From positions 1 to 64,000 of the forward strand of contig JAJDCU010000059.1 of NCBI GenBank assembly GCA_029260655.1: 64,000 nucleotides of DNA. Reading direction: 5' to 3'. The notes beneath the pieces were generated by a model that worked only from the letters and a program-made list of their open reading frames with translations, was not told where the DNA came from and did not search any database. The stretch's first letter is position 1; the number at the start of each line of letters is the position of its first letter. Shown here one piece after another: positions 26,040 to 33,881 of this stretch. The DNA comes from Phycisphaeraceae bacterium. Its GTDB lineage: Bacteria > Planctomycetota > Phycisphaerae > Phycisphaerales > Phycisphaeraceae. Made by a program: the position numbers and the translations under genes.

Positions 26040-26419
26040 GAAGCGCAATTAGCGGTGTAAAAACGGTTTCTGTGGATCGTAGTAGCCGATGCTGACCTGT
26101 CAGCGCGATAGCAGAGTACAGCCGAAATAATGCGAACTTACCGACGGAGTGAAAAAGAAATAACCGACTGGATATGCCTAATGAGGTGTCGCACGGAGAC
26201 TTGGATGCCGCCGCGCAAATCGGACAACTTCATGCCGATGTAATTAATTAATATGGACTAGCTTGTTATCCGATACAAAACGTGCACCGCATCGGACACG
26301 GTATTTTTATTTGCTCCATGCGGCGCAAAGAAACCAGGATGTACTGCCCGTCTCGCTGGGGGGTCAGTGGCGGGTATGAACCGGGCGCTGTTTAACTCAA
26401 ACAGTGCCCGGTTTTTTTG
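26040..26419 (+). ncRNA. Possible non-coding RNA ending in a strong terminator
   Basis: Between the nitrilase start and a strong plus-strand terminator, about 380 bases carry no convincing gene on either strand. The region is AT-richer than its flanks. Just before the terminator lies a second inverted repeat (TGCCCG near 26346 with CGGGTA near 26371, plus CTG/CAG inside). A terminator with no upstream coding gene on this strand suggests a transcript ends here. No match to SRP, 6S, tmRNA or RNase P signatures was seen. The 5' end is unknown. Confidence 0.3.
26382..26419 (+). terminator. Strong intrinsic terminator, plus strand
   Basis: Stem CCGGGCGCTGTTT with AAACAGTGCCCGG (13 bp with one G-T pair), 5-base loop, then seven T residues. 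It overlaps the 3' end of the small ORF 26397-26585 on the other strand. Confidence 0.85.
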
Positions 26420-26585
26420 CTTGGGTTAATCCTGCATCAGCCACACGGCGCTGCGTCCGGCTAGTAGCGTCGACCGCCTGCCTCCTTTTCTTGCACCCGA
26501 CGGTGCACACACAAGAAATAATCAGGGTGCCTATCAGCAGGAGCCTGGACGACAGGCCTCGCCGCTCGCAGAAGGCACGGGCCAA
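26397..26585 (-). CDS. Possible small lipoprotein
   Basis: 62 residues. After a charged N-terminus, a hydrophobic run (LLLIGTLIISCVCTVGC) ends in a lipobox-like TVGC, followed by KKRRQ. If real, a processed lipopeptide of about 30 residues would result. The reading frame ends inside the plus-strand terminator hairpin. Start choice is uncertain and no family is recognised; treat as tentative. Confidence 0.35.
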   Translation of the reverse strand: MARAFCERRGLSSRLLLIGTLIISCVCTVGCKKRRQAVDATSRTQRRVADAGLTQAKKPGTV

Positions 26586-26674
26586 AGAAGGCCCGGCTGA
26601 ACCCGGATGGGCTCATCTCGTTGCGCGTTCATGGCAGAACGCTTGATCATATTATCGGCGAGGCGTTAGCGCAT

Positions 26675-26706
26675 GAAAAAACCCTGCCGGGGAATCCCGA
26701 CAGGGT
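26675..26706 (-). terminator. Intrinsic terminator after the RRM gene
   Basis: On the minus strand, ACCCTG-CGGG/CCCG-CAGGGT with one mismatch and a four-base loop, followed by T residues; 38 bases after the stop of the RRM gene. Confidence 0.75.
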
Positions 26707-26743
26707 GTGATTCACAAACGGTGAGGCTCTTAAAGCCTATGGA

Positions 26744-27076
26744 TCACCAACGGTCGCCGCCGCCGCCGCCACCGCCGCCGCCGTAGCCGCCACGGCCACC
26801 ACCACCACCACCGCCGCCGCCACGGGGACGGTCGGCCTTGGGACGGGCTTCGTTGACGGTCAGGGTCCGGCCCTCGATCTCGGTGCCGTTGAGTGCTTCA
26901 ATCGCCGCATTGGCTTCGCTGTCTTCGGGCATGGTAATGAACCCGAAGCCGCGCGAACGCCCTGTCTCACGGTCGGTCACGACCGCCGCCTCCTGGACGT
27001 TGCCATAGTTGGTGAACAGGTCTTCCAACGCCTGCTGAGTCGTACGGAAGCTGAGGTTGCCTACATAAATCTTCAT
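26744..27076 (-). CDS. Glycine-rich RRM RNA-binding protein
   Basis: 110 residues from the ATG at 27076, chosen because a GGAGA Shine-Dalgarno lies just upstream and the RRM begins there (MKIYVGNLSF). RNP2 (IYVGNLSF) and RNP1 (RGFGFITM) are intact within an RRM of about 80 residues. The tail is nearly all glycine with a few Arg and Tyr. Such RRM-Gly proteins are often cold-induced in bacteria; a long leader and a strong promoter are consistent with regulated expression (inference). Confidence 0.93.
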   Translation of the reverse strand: MKIYVGNLSFRTTQQALEDLFTNYGNVQEAAVVTDRETGRSRGFGFITMPEDSEANAAIEALNGTEIEGRTLTVNEARPKADRPRGGGGGGGGGRGGYGGGGGGGGGDRW

Positions 27077-27181
27077 CGAATCGGTCTCCAAGCGGTGAGG
27101 CTCACGGGCTTGGAGGCCGGAGTGGGCGTCACGAGTCTAAGGAACGCCGCGCGACAGCCGCGCAGCTCATGTACACTTGCC

Positions 27182-27211
27182 TATTCTAACCCACATACCC
27201 ATAAAATTGCA
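27182..27211 (-). promoter_or_regulatory. Promoter of the RRM gene
   Basis: Minus-strand TTGCAA (27211-27206) and TAGAAT (27187-27182), 18 bases apart. The predicted leader is about 100 bases and includes a short hairpin (GCGCG/CGCGC near 27148-27162). Confidence 0.6.
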
Positions 27212-27606
27212 AGTACCGCCTCCCCGCCCCCCCCAGCCGGACCCGGCCAGATCCCGGCACGCGGGTCCCGAATCCTCGACCCAAGTTCGGTCTAAGCCCC
27301 CTCGGCGAGCGCCCAGTCCTTTTTTGAGGGGTTGCAGGCAGGATGACGGCCATTTGCTTTGCCTTAGCCCGGCATAGCACATGATAATTGTTACCCATCC
27401 TGTTTCATCCTCGGACGCAGCTCATATTGCAACCACTGTGTAGCCCAGCATTTCCGTGAGGGGCTGCATGCGAAGTCTATCTGTGATCCATATAAATCCC
27501 CACCTTCACCCGTGCTGCTTCTACTGACGGACACCCAACCGGGTTGGCCCGGTTCCGGGACCAGGGGGCTACGGAAGCATAAGAAGAATCTGTGTAAGCT
27601 ACCGCC
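27212..27606. other. Non-coding gap before pyrC
   Basis: About 395 bases between the RRM promoter and dihydroorotase. C-rich at first (27212-27250), then mixed. No gene, clear terminator or known riboswitch was recognised. Several short ORFs across it lack family similarity and Shine-Dalgarno sites. Confidence 0.6.
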
Positions 27607-28986
27607 ATGTCACGCCTAACCATCATCAACGGCCGGGTCATCGACCCGGGCAGCGGCCTGGACGAGCAGACAGACCTTGTGCTGGAAGGCGGTAAGGTCG
27701 CGTCTCTGGGGAAGGTCTCCAAGCCGGATGACGCCGGGGAGAACCGGGTGTTGGACGCCTCGGGGTGCATCGTCTGTCCGGGCCTGATCGATGTGCACGT
27801 GCATCTGCGTGAGCCGGGACAGGAAGAAAAAGAAACAATCGCGACGGGCGCGGCAGCGGCGGTGGCCGGGGGGTTCACCAGCGTCTGCTGCATGCCCAAC
27901 ACGTCCCCCGCCCTGGACGACGATGCGCGGATCGAGTTCGTGTATCGACAAGCACAGCGCGCGGGGCTGGCCAATGTGTATCCCATCGGCGCGATCACCC
28001 GGGGCCGAGGGGGCAAGGAACTGGCCGAGATCGCGTTGATGGCCGCCAGCGGCGCGGTGGGGTTTTCGGATGACGGCGTCGGCGTCGCGTCGGCGGGGAT
28101 GATGGCCAAGGCGCTCACCTACATCGCGATGACCGGGAAGGTGCTGATGCAGCACTGCGAGGACCCCGAGCTTGGCGGGGGCGTGATGAACGCAGGCGCG
28201 CTGGCGACACGGCTTGGACTCGCCGGCTGGCCGAGGGTGGCCGAGGAGTTGATGATCCAGCGGGACGTCCTGCTCAACCGCGCGCAGGGGTCCAAGGCTC
28301 GCTACCACGCCCAGCACCTATCAAGCGGCGGCAGCGTCGAACTCTTACGCAAGGCTCGCAGCGATCAGGCCGGGCGGGCCACGATCACCGCCGAGGTGTC
28401 GCCGCACCACCTGCTGCTGACAGAAGAAAGCTGTGCGACCTACGACTCGAACTACAAGATGAACCCCCCGCTGCGGACTCGGCGCGACATCGACGAACTG
28501 ATCGACGGCGTCAAGGACGGGACGATCACCGTGCTGGCGACCGACCACGCGCCGCACACGGCCGAGGACAAACAGGTCGAGTTCGCCGCCGCCGCGTACG
28601 GCATCATCGGGCTCGAGTGCGCCCTGCCGCTCTACAAAAAGGCCCTGATCGACTCCGGCGCGATCGATTGGCCCAGGCTGATCGAGATGATGACCGTCAA
28701 CGGCGCGGACCTGTGCAACCTCACCAGCAAGGGCCGGCTGTCCGTCGGCTCGGATGCGGATGTCACCGTGATCGACCCGGATCACACCTGGACGATCGAC
28801 AGTAACCAGTTCGCCTCACGTAGCCGTAACTGCCCGTTTGACGGCTGGAGCGTCACCGGGCGTGCGATCACGACCATCGTCGGGGGCGAGGTCAAACTGG
28901 CGCTGGACCCCGGGCGCGTCAGGGGCGGCAGTGGTGCAAACGTTGCAGATTCTGCACAGGCACTGTTGCAGCCCGCAGCGGTGTGA
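27607..28986 (+). CDS. pyrC: Dihydroorotase
   Basis: Converts carbamoyl-aspartate to dihydroorotate in pyrimidine synthesis. 459 residues, class I type. The zinc ligands HVHLRE near residue 64 and a later DHAPH (near 316) are present, with the GFTSVCCMPNTSP block near residue 92, the SPHHLLL histidines, and the CPFDGWSVTGRAITTIVGG end typical of the amidohydrolase family. The carboxylated-lysine position could not be fixed by eye. A 25-residue tail follows the family's usual end. A structured cloverleaf element begins four bases after the stop. Confidence 0.95.
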   Translation: MSRLTIINGRVIDPGSGLDEQTDLVLEGGKVASLGKVSKPDDAGENRVLDASGCIVCPGLIDVHVHLREPGQEEKETIATGAAAAVAGGFTSVCCMPNTSPALDDDARIEFVYRQAQRAGLANVYPIGAITRGRGGKELAEIALMAASGAVGFSDDGVGVASAGMMAKALTYIAMTGKVLMQHCEDPELGGGVMNAGALATRLGLAGWPRVAEELMIQRDVLLNRAQGSKARYHAQHLSSGGSVELLRKARSDQAGRATITAEVSPHHLLLTEESCATYDSNYKMNPPLRTRRDIDELIDGVKDGTITVLATDHAPHTAEDKQVEFAAAAYGIIGLECALPLYKKALIDSGAIDWPRLIEMMTVNGADLCNLTSKGRLSVGSDADVTVIDPDHTWTIDSNQFASRSRNCPFDGWSVTGRAITTIVGGEVKLALDPGRVRGGSGANVADSAQALLQPAAV

Positions 28987-28989
28987 ACC

Positions 28990-29064
28990 GTTTAGCGGGC
29001 GATCACAGATCGCCGTGTCTTGGCACGGTGTGCCAACGCGCGGATCTACGATCCGCCGCTAAAC
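28990..29064. repeat. 75-base cloverleaf-shaped palindromic element
   Basis: Closing stem GTTTAGCG/CGCTAAAC (28990-28997 with 29057-29064, 8 bp). Inside are three perfect hairpins: GGCGATC-aca-GATCGCC (28998-29014), TTGGCA-cggtg-TGCCAA (29020-29036) and GCGGATC-tac-GATCCGC (29040-29056). It lies between the convergent ends of pyrC and the zinc-ribbon gene. It lacks tRNA sequence features and a T run. It may act as a bidirectional terminator or be a mobile element. Confidence 0.8.
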
Positions 29065-29065
29065 A

Positions 29066-29485
29066 TCATTCAGATTCCACTGGATGCCTGGCCATTAATT
29101 CCTCACCACACTCAGGGCATTTGCCTGTGATGTTACCGGTCAGGTTGTAACCACACTCATAACATATATTAGGATCCACCCACCACGGCAAGCTCTTGAT
29201 AACCCAGAGGCTGATCACTGCTACCAGCAGTGAACTTGAGATGGTCCAAGCAAGTGCCACGGCATGGATAGTGTAACTTGACGGCCCGACAGTCGTAAAT
29301 GGAAACGGCGCGTTCGTCGAATAAACCTCTAGCCAAACAAAAATACCGAACCTACCGTAGTTATCTATCCGCCCATTGAGTCCGACTGTCATAGTCCCCG
29401 AAGGGTACAGCCATAGCACTAGCCATATGATGGTCGCCATCGACCAGACCAGAAGCCTCTGACGGGACCTTCTTAACGAATACAT
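29066..29485 (-). CDS. Small membrane protein with C-terminal zinc ribbon
   Basis: 139 residues. Two hydrophobic segments (about 14-30 and 70-95) precede a C-terminal four-cysteine ribbon: CYECGYNLTGN...KCPECG near residues 108-127. This ribbon is also found in the gene at 33401-33859 and is common in planctomycete small membrane proteins (from memory). It is AT-richer than its neighbours. Function unknown. The stop lies just after the cloverleaf element. Confidence 0.75.
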   Translation of the reverse strand: MYSLRRSRQRLLVWSMATIIWLVLWLYPSGTMTVGLNGRIDNYGRFGIFVWLEVYSTNAPFPFTTVGPSSYTIHAVALAWTISSSLLVAVISLWVIKSLPWWVDPNICYECGYNLTGNITGKCPECGEELMARHPVESE

Positions 29486-29515
29486 AATGAAGCCTCATGG
29501 TACATTCAAATATAA

Positions 29516-30706
29516 CTACTTTGCCGCTTCGCCCTCGATCAAAACCTCCCCGATAAACGTCGCGACTTCTCGGCGGATGGGGCCGGCCTGGCCTTCGGAG
29601 CCGTTGGGGTGGCAGCGGCTGGTCAATAGGACATAGAAGAGGTTGTTTGTCGGGTCGATCCAGTAGGCGGTGCCGGTCCAGCCGGTGTGGCCGAAGGAGT
29701 TTTCGGGGTCGAAGATCGCGCCGCGTGCGGATTTTTCGCTGGTGTGTGTGCTGAATCCGTAGGTCCGCCAGCCGTTGTCATCGCCGGGCAGGTCTCGGGG
29801 GGTGGTCATGGTCTTGACGGCTTGTTCTGACAGGACGCGGACGCCGTCGAGTTCGCCTTTGTTCAGCATCATCCGGCAGTAGCGGGCGAGGTCGTCGACG
29901 GTGGAGAACAACCCGGCATGACCGGCGACGCCGCCGAGCGCATAGGCGCGGGGGTCGTGGACTTCTGCAAGCCGCCACTTCTCGTCGATGAACTCGGTCG
30001 GGGCGCAGCGTTCGGCCAACGCGCCGGTGGGCTTGAAGGTTGTCTCGTTCATCCCAAGCGGCTCAAAGAGTTCTTCCCGTGCAAACACATCGACCGTGCG
30101 TCCGTCGACCGCCTCGACCAGCTCGCCCAGCACGATGAACCCGACATCCGTGTACTTGTAGACCGTGCCCGGCTCCCAGCGGGTGGGCAGCGCGTGGATA
30201 CGGTCGATCATCTCGCTGCGTGTGCCGACGTAGTCCTTCATCGAGTTGTCGGGGGTCAGCCCGCCGCGGTGCAGCAGGAGCTCTTCGACGGTGATGTCCT
30301 GCTTGCCGTGTTGCCCGAAGGCGGGGATGTGTTTAGCGATCTTATCGTCAAGGCGGAGTTGGCCGCGTTCGATCAGGAGCATAACACTGGTGGCGGTCGC
30401 GGTCGGTTTGGTCAATGATGCCATGTCGAAGACGGTGTCGGGGGTCATGGCGATCGTGTCGGGCTTGACCGCCCGGTGGCCGTAGGCTTTTCGGTAGAAG
30501 ACGCCGTCGGCGTTGCCCACCACGAGCACGGCCCCGGGGACTTCGCCTCGGTCGATCGCAGCCTGGACGACGGCATCGACCCCCCCCAGCCCCGTCGGGT
30601 CCGGCCCCAGTTCAACGGGGTCGACTTCGCTGATAGAACAACCCAGGGCCAGCCCCATGATGGACACGAAAAGCAGTCGGGTGATCTTGATCATGCGGCC
30701 GATCAT
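29516..30706 (-). CDS. Serine hydrolase, beta-lactamase/penicillin-binding class C type (lipoprotein)
   Basis: 396 residues. A signal peptide ends in lipobox LALGC (Cys23). The serine-hydrolase fold shows SLTK (Ser97, Lys100), a YTD tyrosine motif (YKYTDVG near residue 181) and an HTG third motif (FGHTGWTG near residue 339). Members include esterases, D-amino-acid peptidases and beta-lactamases; the substrate cannot be told from motifs. It faces away from the flippase-like gene with a 168-base gap. Confidence 0.9.
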   Translation of the reverse strand: MIGRMIKITRLLFVSIMGLALGCSISEVDPVELGPDPTGLGGVDAVVQAAIDRGEVPGAVLVVGNADGVFYRKAYGHRAVKPDTIAMTPDTVFDMASLTKPTATATSVMLLIERGQLRLDDKIAKHIPAFGQHGKQDITVEELLLHRGGLTPDNSMKDYVGTRSEMIDRIHALPTRWEPGTVYKYTDVGFIVLGELVEAVDGRTVDVFAREELFEPLGMNETTFKPTGALAERCAPTEFIDEKWRLAEVHDPRAYALGGVAGHAGLFSTVDDLARYCRMMLNKGELDGVRVLSEQAVKTMTTPRDLPGDDNGWRTYGFSTHTSEKSARGAIFDPENSFGHTGWTGTAYWIDPTNNLFYVLLTSRCHPNGSEGQAGPIRREVATFIGEVLIEGEAAK

Positions 30707-30874
30707 AGCCGGGTTTGCCGGAGCCCTTCAAACCCCGGGGCTTACAACCTCTACCGACTAAAGTTTCCGCTCGGGTGATAAAGTTGCTCGATTTGCGGGG
30801 CGAGTAGGAAGTGACCGATACAGTCAGGCAGACGTGCTTTCTGTGGCTGCCCGCCCCAAACGGACCTTAACCCG

Positions 30875-31921
30875 GTGACAGACGCGACCCAAACCCATAA
30901 GCCCCGCCGCTGGCCGATGACCCTGCTGCGCGTCGTGGTCAGCCTCGGGCTGCTGGCGTTCGTGCTGCACCGCATCGGGCTGGGCGACACCCTGGATCTG
31001 CTGCGCGCCGCAGACCCCTGGATGGTGCTCGCGGTCTTCTTCTTCATGCTCCTGATCAACCTCCACGCCACCTACAAGTGGCACATCCTCCTGCGCCACA
31101 CCACCGCGAGCGTGCGGTACTGGCCATTGCTTCGGATCCGGTACATCAGCGGGTTCGTCGGCATGTTCCTGCCCGGCGCGGTCGGGATCGAGATGGTCAG
31201 GATGTACGGCCTGGCACGGCACACGTCCGACCTGGCGGCGTCGTTCACCTCGATCCTCATGGACCGTATCCTCGGGCTGACCGGGCTGGCGCTGATGATC
31301 CTGGCGGGGGTGATGCTCGAAACACGCGGAACAGACCTGGGTGTCCCGGGCGCGCAGTACTGGGCCGGCGGTTTGCTCGCGCTGATCCTCGCGGGGTGGC
31401 TGGCGATCATGAACCGGTCGTTCCGTCGGCTCACCGACTGGGCGCTGTCACCTAACTGGCTCTCGTTCGTGCGGAGTAAACAAAACAAAGTCTACGCCAG
31501 CCTCGATGCCTACCGCGGCAGACCCGGCCTGCTGGCCTGGGGCATGGTCCAGTCCGTGATCTTCAACACCCTCCGCGTGTTGGTGACCTACTGCGGCGCC
31601 ATGGCGGTGGGGGTCGAAGCGCCTTTGACCGCCTACATCATCGTCGTCCCGCTGGTCATCTTCGCGATCATGGTCCCCGTCTCCCTCGCGGGCTGGGGCG
31701 TGCGGGAGGCGATGTACCTGGCGATGTTCAAGATGTACGGCGCCGACAGCGACGCGGTGCTGGCGATGTCACTGCTGTTGGGGGTCATCGGCACGCTTTC
31801 GTCACTGCCGGGCGCCTGGTTCTGCATCCGAGGCTACGGCAAGGCCGTCCGCGCAACACACGTCAAAGAAAAGATCGGTAAACAATCCCCCACCCCGCCG
31901 AACGCGCCCCCGACCATCTAA
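30875..31921 (+). CDS. Lysylphosphatidylglycerol-synthase-type/flippase-like membrane protein
   Basis: 348 residues with about seven or eight membrane segments. The family shows RYISGFVGMFLPGAVGIEMVRMYGLAR (split near residues 86-112) and FTSILMDRILGLTGLALM. The later VPVSLAGWGVREAMYLAMFKMYG is the conserved C-terminal block. The C-terminal synthase domain of MprF is absent, so it resembles AglD/UPF0104-type proteins linked to lipid or glycan transfer (inference). No Shine-Dalgarno is obvious. Confidence 0.85.
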   Translation: MTDATQTHKPRRWPMTLLRVVVSLGLLAFVLHRIGLGDTLDLLRAADPWMVLAVFFFMLLINLHATYKWHILLRHTTASVRYWPLLRIRYISGFVGMFLPGAVGIEMVRMYGLARHTSDLAASFTSILMDRILGLTGLALMILAGVMLETRGTDLGVPGAQYWAGGLLALILAGWLAIMNRSFRRLTDWALSPNWLSFVRSKQNKVYASLDAYRGRPGLLAWGMVQSVIFNTLRVLVTYCGAMAVGVEAPLTAYIIVVPLVIFAIMVPVSLAGWGVREAMYLAMFKMYGADSDAVLAMSLLLGVIGTLSSLPGAWFCIRGYGKAVRATHVKEKIGKQSPTPPNAPPTI

Positions 31922-31930
31922 TTTAATTGC

Positions 31931-32659
31931 TCAGACTCGAAGCGCCGCCAACGCCTTCTTCTGCTCGCGGATCAGCTTCCGGACCCCCTTCCCCGCAAGG
32001 TCCAATAGCGCATCGAGCTCGTCCCGGCTGAACGTCCCCTTCTCACCGGTCCCCTGCACCTCGATGAAGTCGCCCTTGTGATTCATCGCGACGTTCATGT
32101 CAACCTCGGCCCGCACATCCAAGGGGTAATCAAGGTCCAGCGTCGCCTTACCGTCGATCACACCCACGCTCACCGCCGCCACCGGCCCGATCAGTGGGTC
32201 CTTCTTGATCAGCCCCTGCTTCCGCGCCACGGCGATCGCCTGAGCCAGCGCGACCCACGCCCCGGTGATCGACGCCGTCCGCGTCCCGCCGTCTGCAAAC
32301 ACCACATCGCAGTCGCACGTGATCGCCAGTCCTGGCATCTTCTCAAGGTCCACCGCCGCACGCAGCACACGCCCGATCAGACGCTGGATCTCCGTCCCCC
32401 GCGAGTCCGGCCCACGCCGCTTACGGTCCGGCGTCGACCCCGGCATCATGTTGTACTCCGCCGTCACCCACCCGCTGACGTAGTTCCCCTCATCATCTTT
32501 CGGCAGCCACTTCGGCGGGCTGGCACTGATGCTCGCCGTACAAAGCACCTTGGTCTTGCCCATCTCAATCATCACCGACCCCGCCGCCGCCGTCCGGTAG
32601 CGCTTGATCGTCGTGGGCCTAAGTTCGGTACGTTTTCGTGTCTTGGGTTTGGCTGGCAT
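31931..32659 (-). CDS. rph: Ribonuclease PH
   Basis: Phosphorolytic 3'-5' exonuclease that trims tRNA 3' ends. 242 residues from the ATG at 32659 (MPAKPKTRKR), where family similarity begins; a longer frame to 32764 crosses a REP element. Core blocks are GKTKVLCTASIS, the RxxxRGPDSRGTEIQRLIGR phosphate site near residue 90, TCDCDVVFADGGTRTASITGA, and the DLDYPLDVRAEVDMNVAMN block. It ends ten bases after the plus-strand flippase-like gene (convergent). Confidence 0.95.
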   Translation of the reverse strand: MPAKPKTRKRTELRPTTIKRYRTAAAGSVMIEMGKTKVLCTASISASPPKWLPKDDEGNYVSGWVTAEYNMMPGSTPDRKRRGPDSRGTEIQRLIGRVLRAAVDLEKMPGLAITCDCDVVFADGGTRTASITGAWVALAQAIAVARKQGLIKKDPLIGPVAAVSVGVIDGKATLDLDYPLDVRAEVDMNVAMNHKGDFIEVQGTGEKGTFSRDELDALLDLAGKGVRKLIREQKKALAALRV

Positions 32660-32714
32660 GGGGAGGTGGTAACAGGATCGGCGTATCACCGCAAACGCAA
32701 CACGCATAACATCC

Positions 32715-32747
32715 GAACCCCGGGCGAAGCCGGGGGCTGATGGACCC
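32715..32747 (+). repeat. REP palindrome L1 near RAYT
   Basis: GAACCCCGGGCGAAGCCGGGG-type 33-base element with a CCCCGGGC/GCCGGGGG stem, then CTGATGGACCC. Same orientation as R1. Confidence 0.75.
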
Positions 32748-32769
32748 CAGCGCAACGAACACAAAGTCT

Positions 32770-32801
32770 ACCCGCAGCCCCCGGCTTTGCCGGGGGTTTC
32801 G
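32770..32801 (-). repeat. REP palindrome L2 near RAYT
   Basis: Inverted relative to L1; the plus strand reads GCAGCCCCCGGCTTTGCCGG and ends GGGTTTCG. It lies 28 bases after the 3' side of the RAYT gene region. Confidence 0.75.
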
Positions 32802-32829
32802 CACGACATCAACGAACCATATGAGGCCA

Positions 32830-33324
32830 TCACACCACCCGCTTCCCATCCACCATCCGACACCCCTTGTGTCGCGCGATGTATTCACGCGCTACACACA
32901 ATTCCTCATCATCGCGCAGACACCGATGACAATACCCGTCAGTCCATATCCGCCCGCGCTCGATCATCTGCCGCATACGTGTCTTGAAACGTCCCACCAT
33001 GTCTGGCACCGGGTCGTACCCGTGGTCGACGATCCAATGCAGGTGCCACGACTCGATGCTCAGGTCCGTCAACACGTACCCGAACTCGTCCGCCGCCGCG
33101 CGGAGCGCGTGATCCAACACGATGATCTGCGGCCGAGTGAAATACACCGGGTTGTCCGCCAACAACGCCCGCGCATGATCCAACCGTTTCGGATCACCCG
33201 GCAGGATCGTGCTGTCCTTCACATACCCACGCAGATCGCCCGGCAACCATGTGCCGTATGAAGTCGTAGTGACTATGGTGGCCTGGACACGGCGGGCGGT
33301 GTTGGGAGTGGCGTGTTGATTCAT
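32830..33324 (-). CDS. REP-associated tyrosine transposase (RAYT)
   Basis: Y1-type HUH endonuclease of the IS200/IS605-related RAYT group, domesticated enzymes thought to cut and move REP palindromes. 164 residues: TSYGTWLPGDLRGYV near residues 21-35, the HUH motif WHLHWIV (His94, His96), GYCHRCLRDDEEL near 130, and the candidate catalytic Tyr148 in AREYIARHKG. No terminal repeats of its own are visible. Two REP palindromes flank each side (32715-32801 and 33352-33461), which supports the assignment. Function is inferred from family. Confidence 0.88.
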   Translation of the reverse strand: MNQHATPNTARRVQATIVTTTSYGTWLPGDLRGYVKDSTILPGDPKRLDHARALLADNPVYFTRPQIIVLDHALRAAADEFGYVLTDLSIESWHLHWIVDHGYDPVPDMVGRFKTRMRQMIERGRIWTDGYCHRCLRDDEELCVAREYIARHKGCRMVDGKRVV

Positions 33325-33351
33325 GGCAGTTAGGTTGCCATATTACCAAAC

Positions 33352-33384
33352 GAACCCCCGGCAGAGCCGGGGGCTGAGGGACCC
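33352..33384 (+). repeat. REP palindrome R1 near RAYT
   Basis: GAACCCCCGGCAGAGCCGGG-type element with a perfect CCCCCGGC/GCCGGGGG stem, then CTGAGGGACCC. It lies just upstream of the RAYT start codon. Confidence 0.8.
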
Positions 33385-33400
33385 AAGCGCTCCGTACCCA

Positions 33401-33859
33401 TCATGATTTCCTCTCGTCTACACCTCTACCCTTAGCCCCCGGCTCCGCCGGGGGATTCTTCGGAATGTACTGGAGCTTCCCACACTCTGGGCACTTATTC
33501 GACGAGCGATTTCCACGTAGATCATACCCACACCTGATGCAGAAGCCCCGCTGCGTGTCGGGTGTTTTTGGACGAGTCCAGAGTGTAGGTGCTCTTGGAC
33601 GAGTCCAGAGCCTATTGGCAATTACAATATGAACGGCAATAACCAATCCAGCTACCAACAGCGCGAGTATCGTAACCACCGGCATCATGGAGTCGTTAAG
33701 TCCCAGAACACTTAAGACGATCGAGCCAATCATGGTGAAGATTAGAAACGCAAAGGCAGCGGCCAATAGCCCCCCAAGAATGGTGCCTACCCACAGAGAA
33801 AAGGACTTCCGCCGAGATTCCATAGAAGAAACTCTTCCAGAAACCTGTTTAATTGTCAA
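33401..33859 (-). CDS. Small membrane protein with zinc ribbon and REP-encoded tail
   Basis: 152 residues, or 140 from the alternative Met at 33823. Two hydrophobic segments (about 25-50 and 58-85) are followed by a CxxCGYDLRGN...KCPECG ribbon near residues 108-125, like the gene at 29066-29485. Residues 133-144 (NPPAEPGAKGRG region) are encoded by REP R2 (33430-33461). The tail after the ribbon thus seems to have been acquired with the REP (inference). AT-richer than its neighbours. Function unknown. Confidence 0.65.
   Translation of the reverse strand: MTIKQVSGRVSSMESRRKSFSLWVGTILGGLLAAAFAFLIFTMIGSIVLSVLGLNDSMMPVVTILALLVAGLVIAVHIVIANRLWTRPRAPTLWTRPKTPDTQRGFCIRCGYDLRGNRSSNKCPECGKLQYIPKNPPAEPGAKGRGVDERKS
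33430..33461 (-). repeat. REP palindrome R2, inside a gene end
   Basis: Inverted relative to R1; the plus strand reads TTAGCCCCCGGCTCCGCCGG, ending GGGATTCTTC. It encodes the C-terminal residues of the zinc-ribbon protein. Confidence 0.75.
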
Positions 33860-33881
33860 CGCGAGCCGTCACGGCGCACTT

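Noticed and set aside
28990-29064. tRNA gene
   Set aside because: The cloverleaf shape fits, but the D-loop, T-loop (TTC) and anticodon features are missing and the hairpin loops are only 3-5 bases.
32715-33461. CRISPR array
   Set aside because: The repeats are palindromic, in alternating orientation and unevenly spaced, with a RAYT gene between; they are REPs, not CRISPR repeats.
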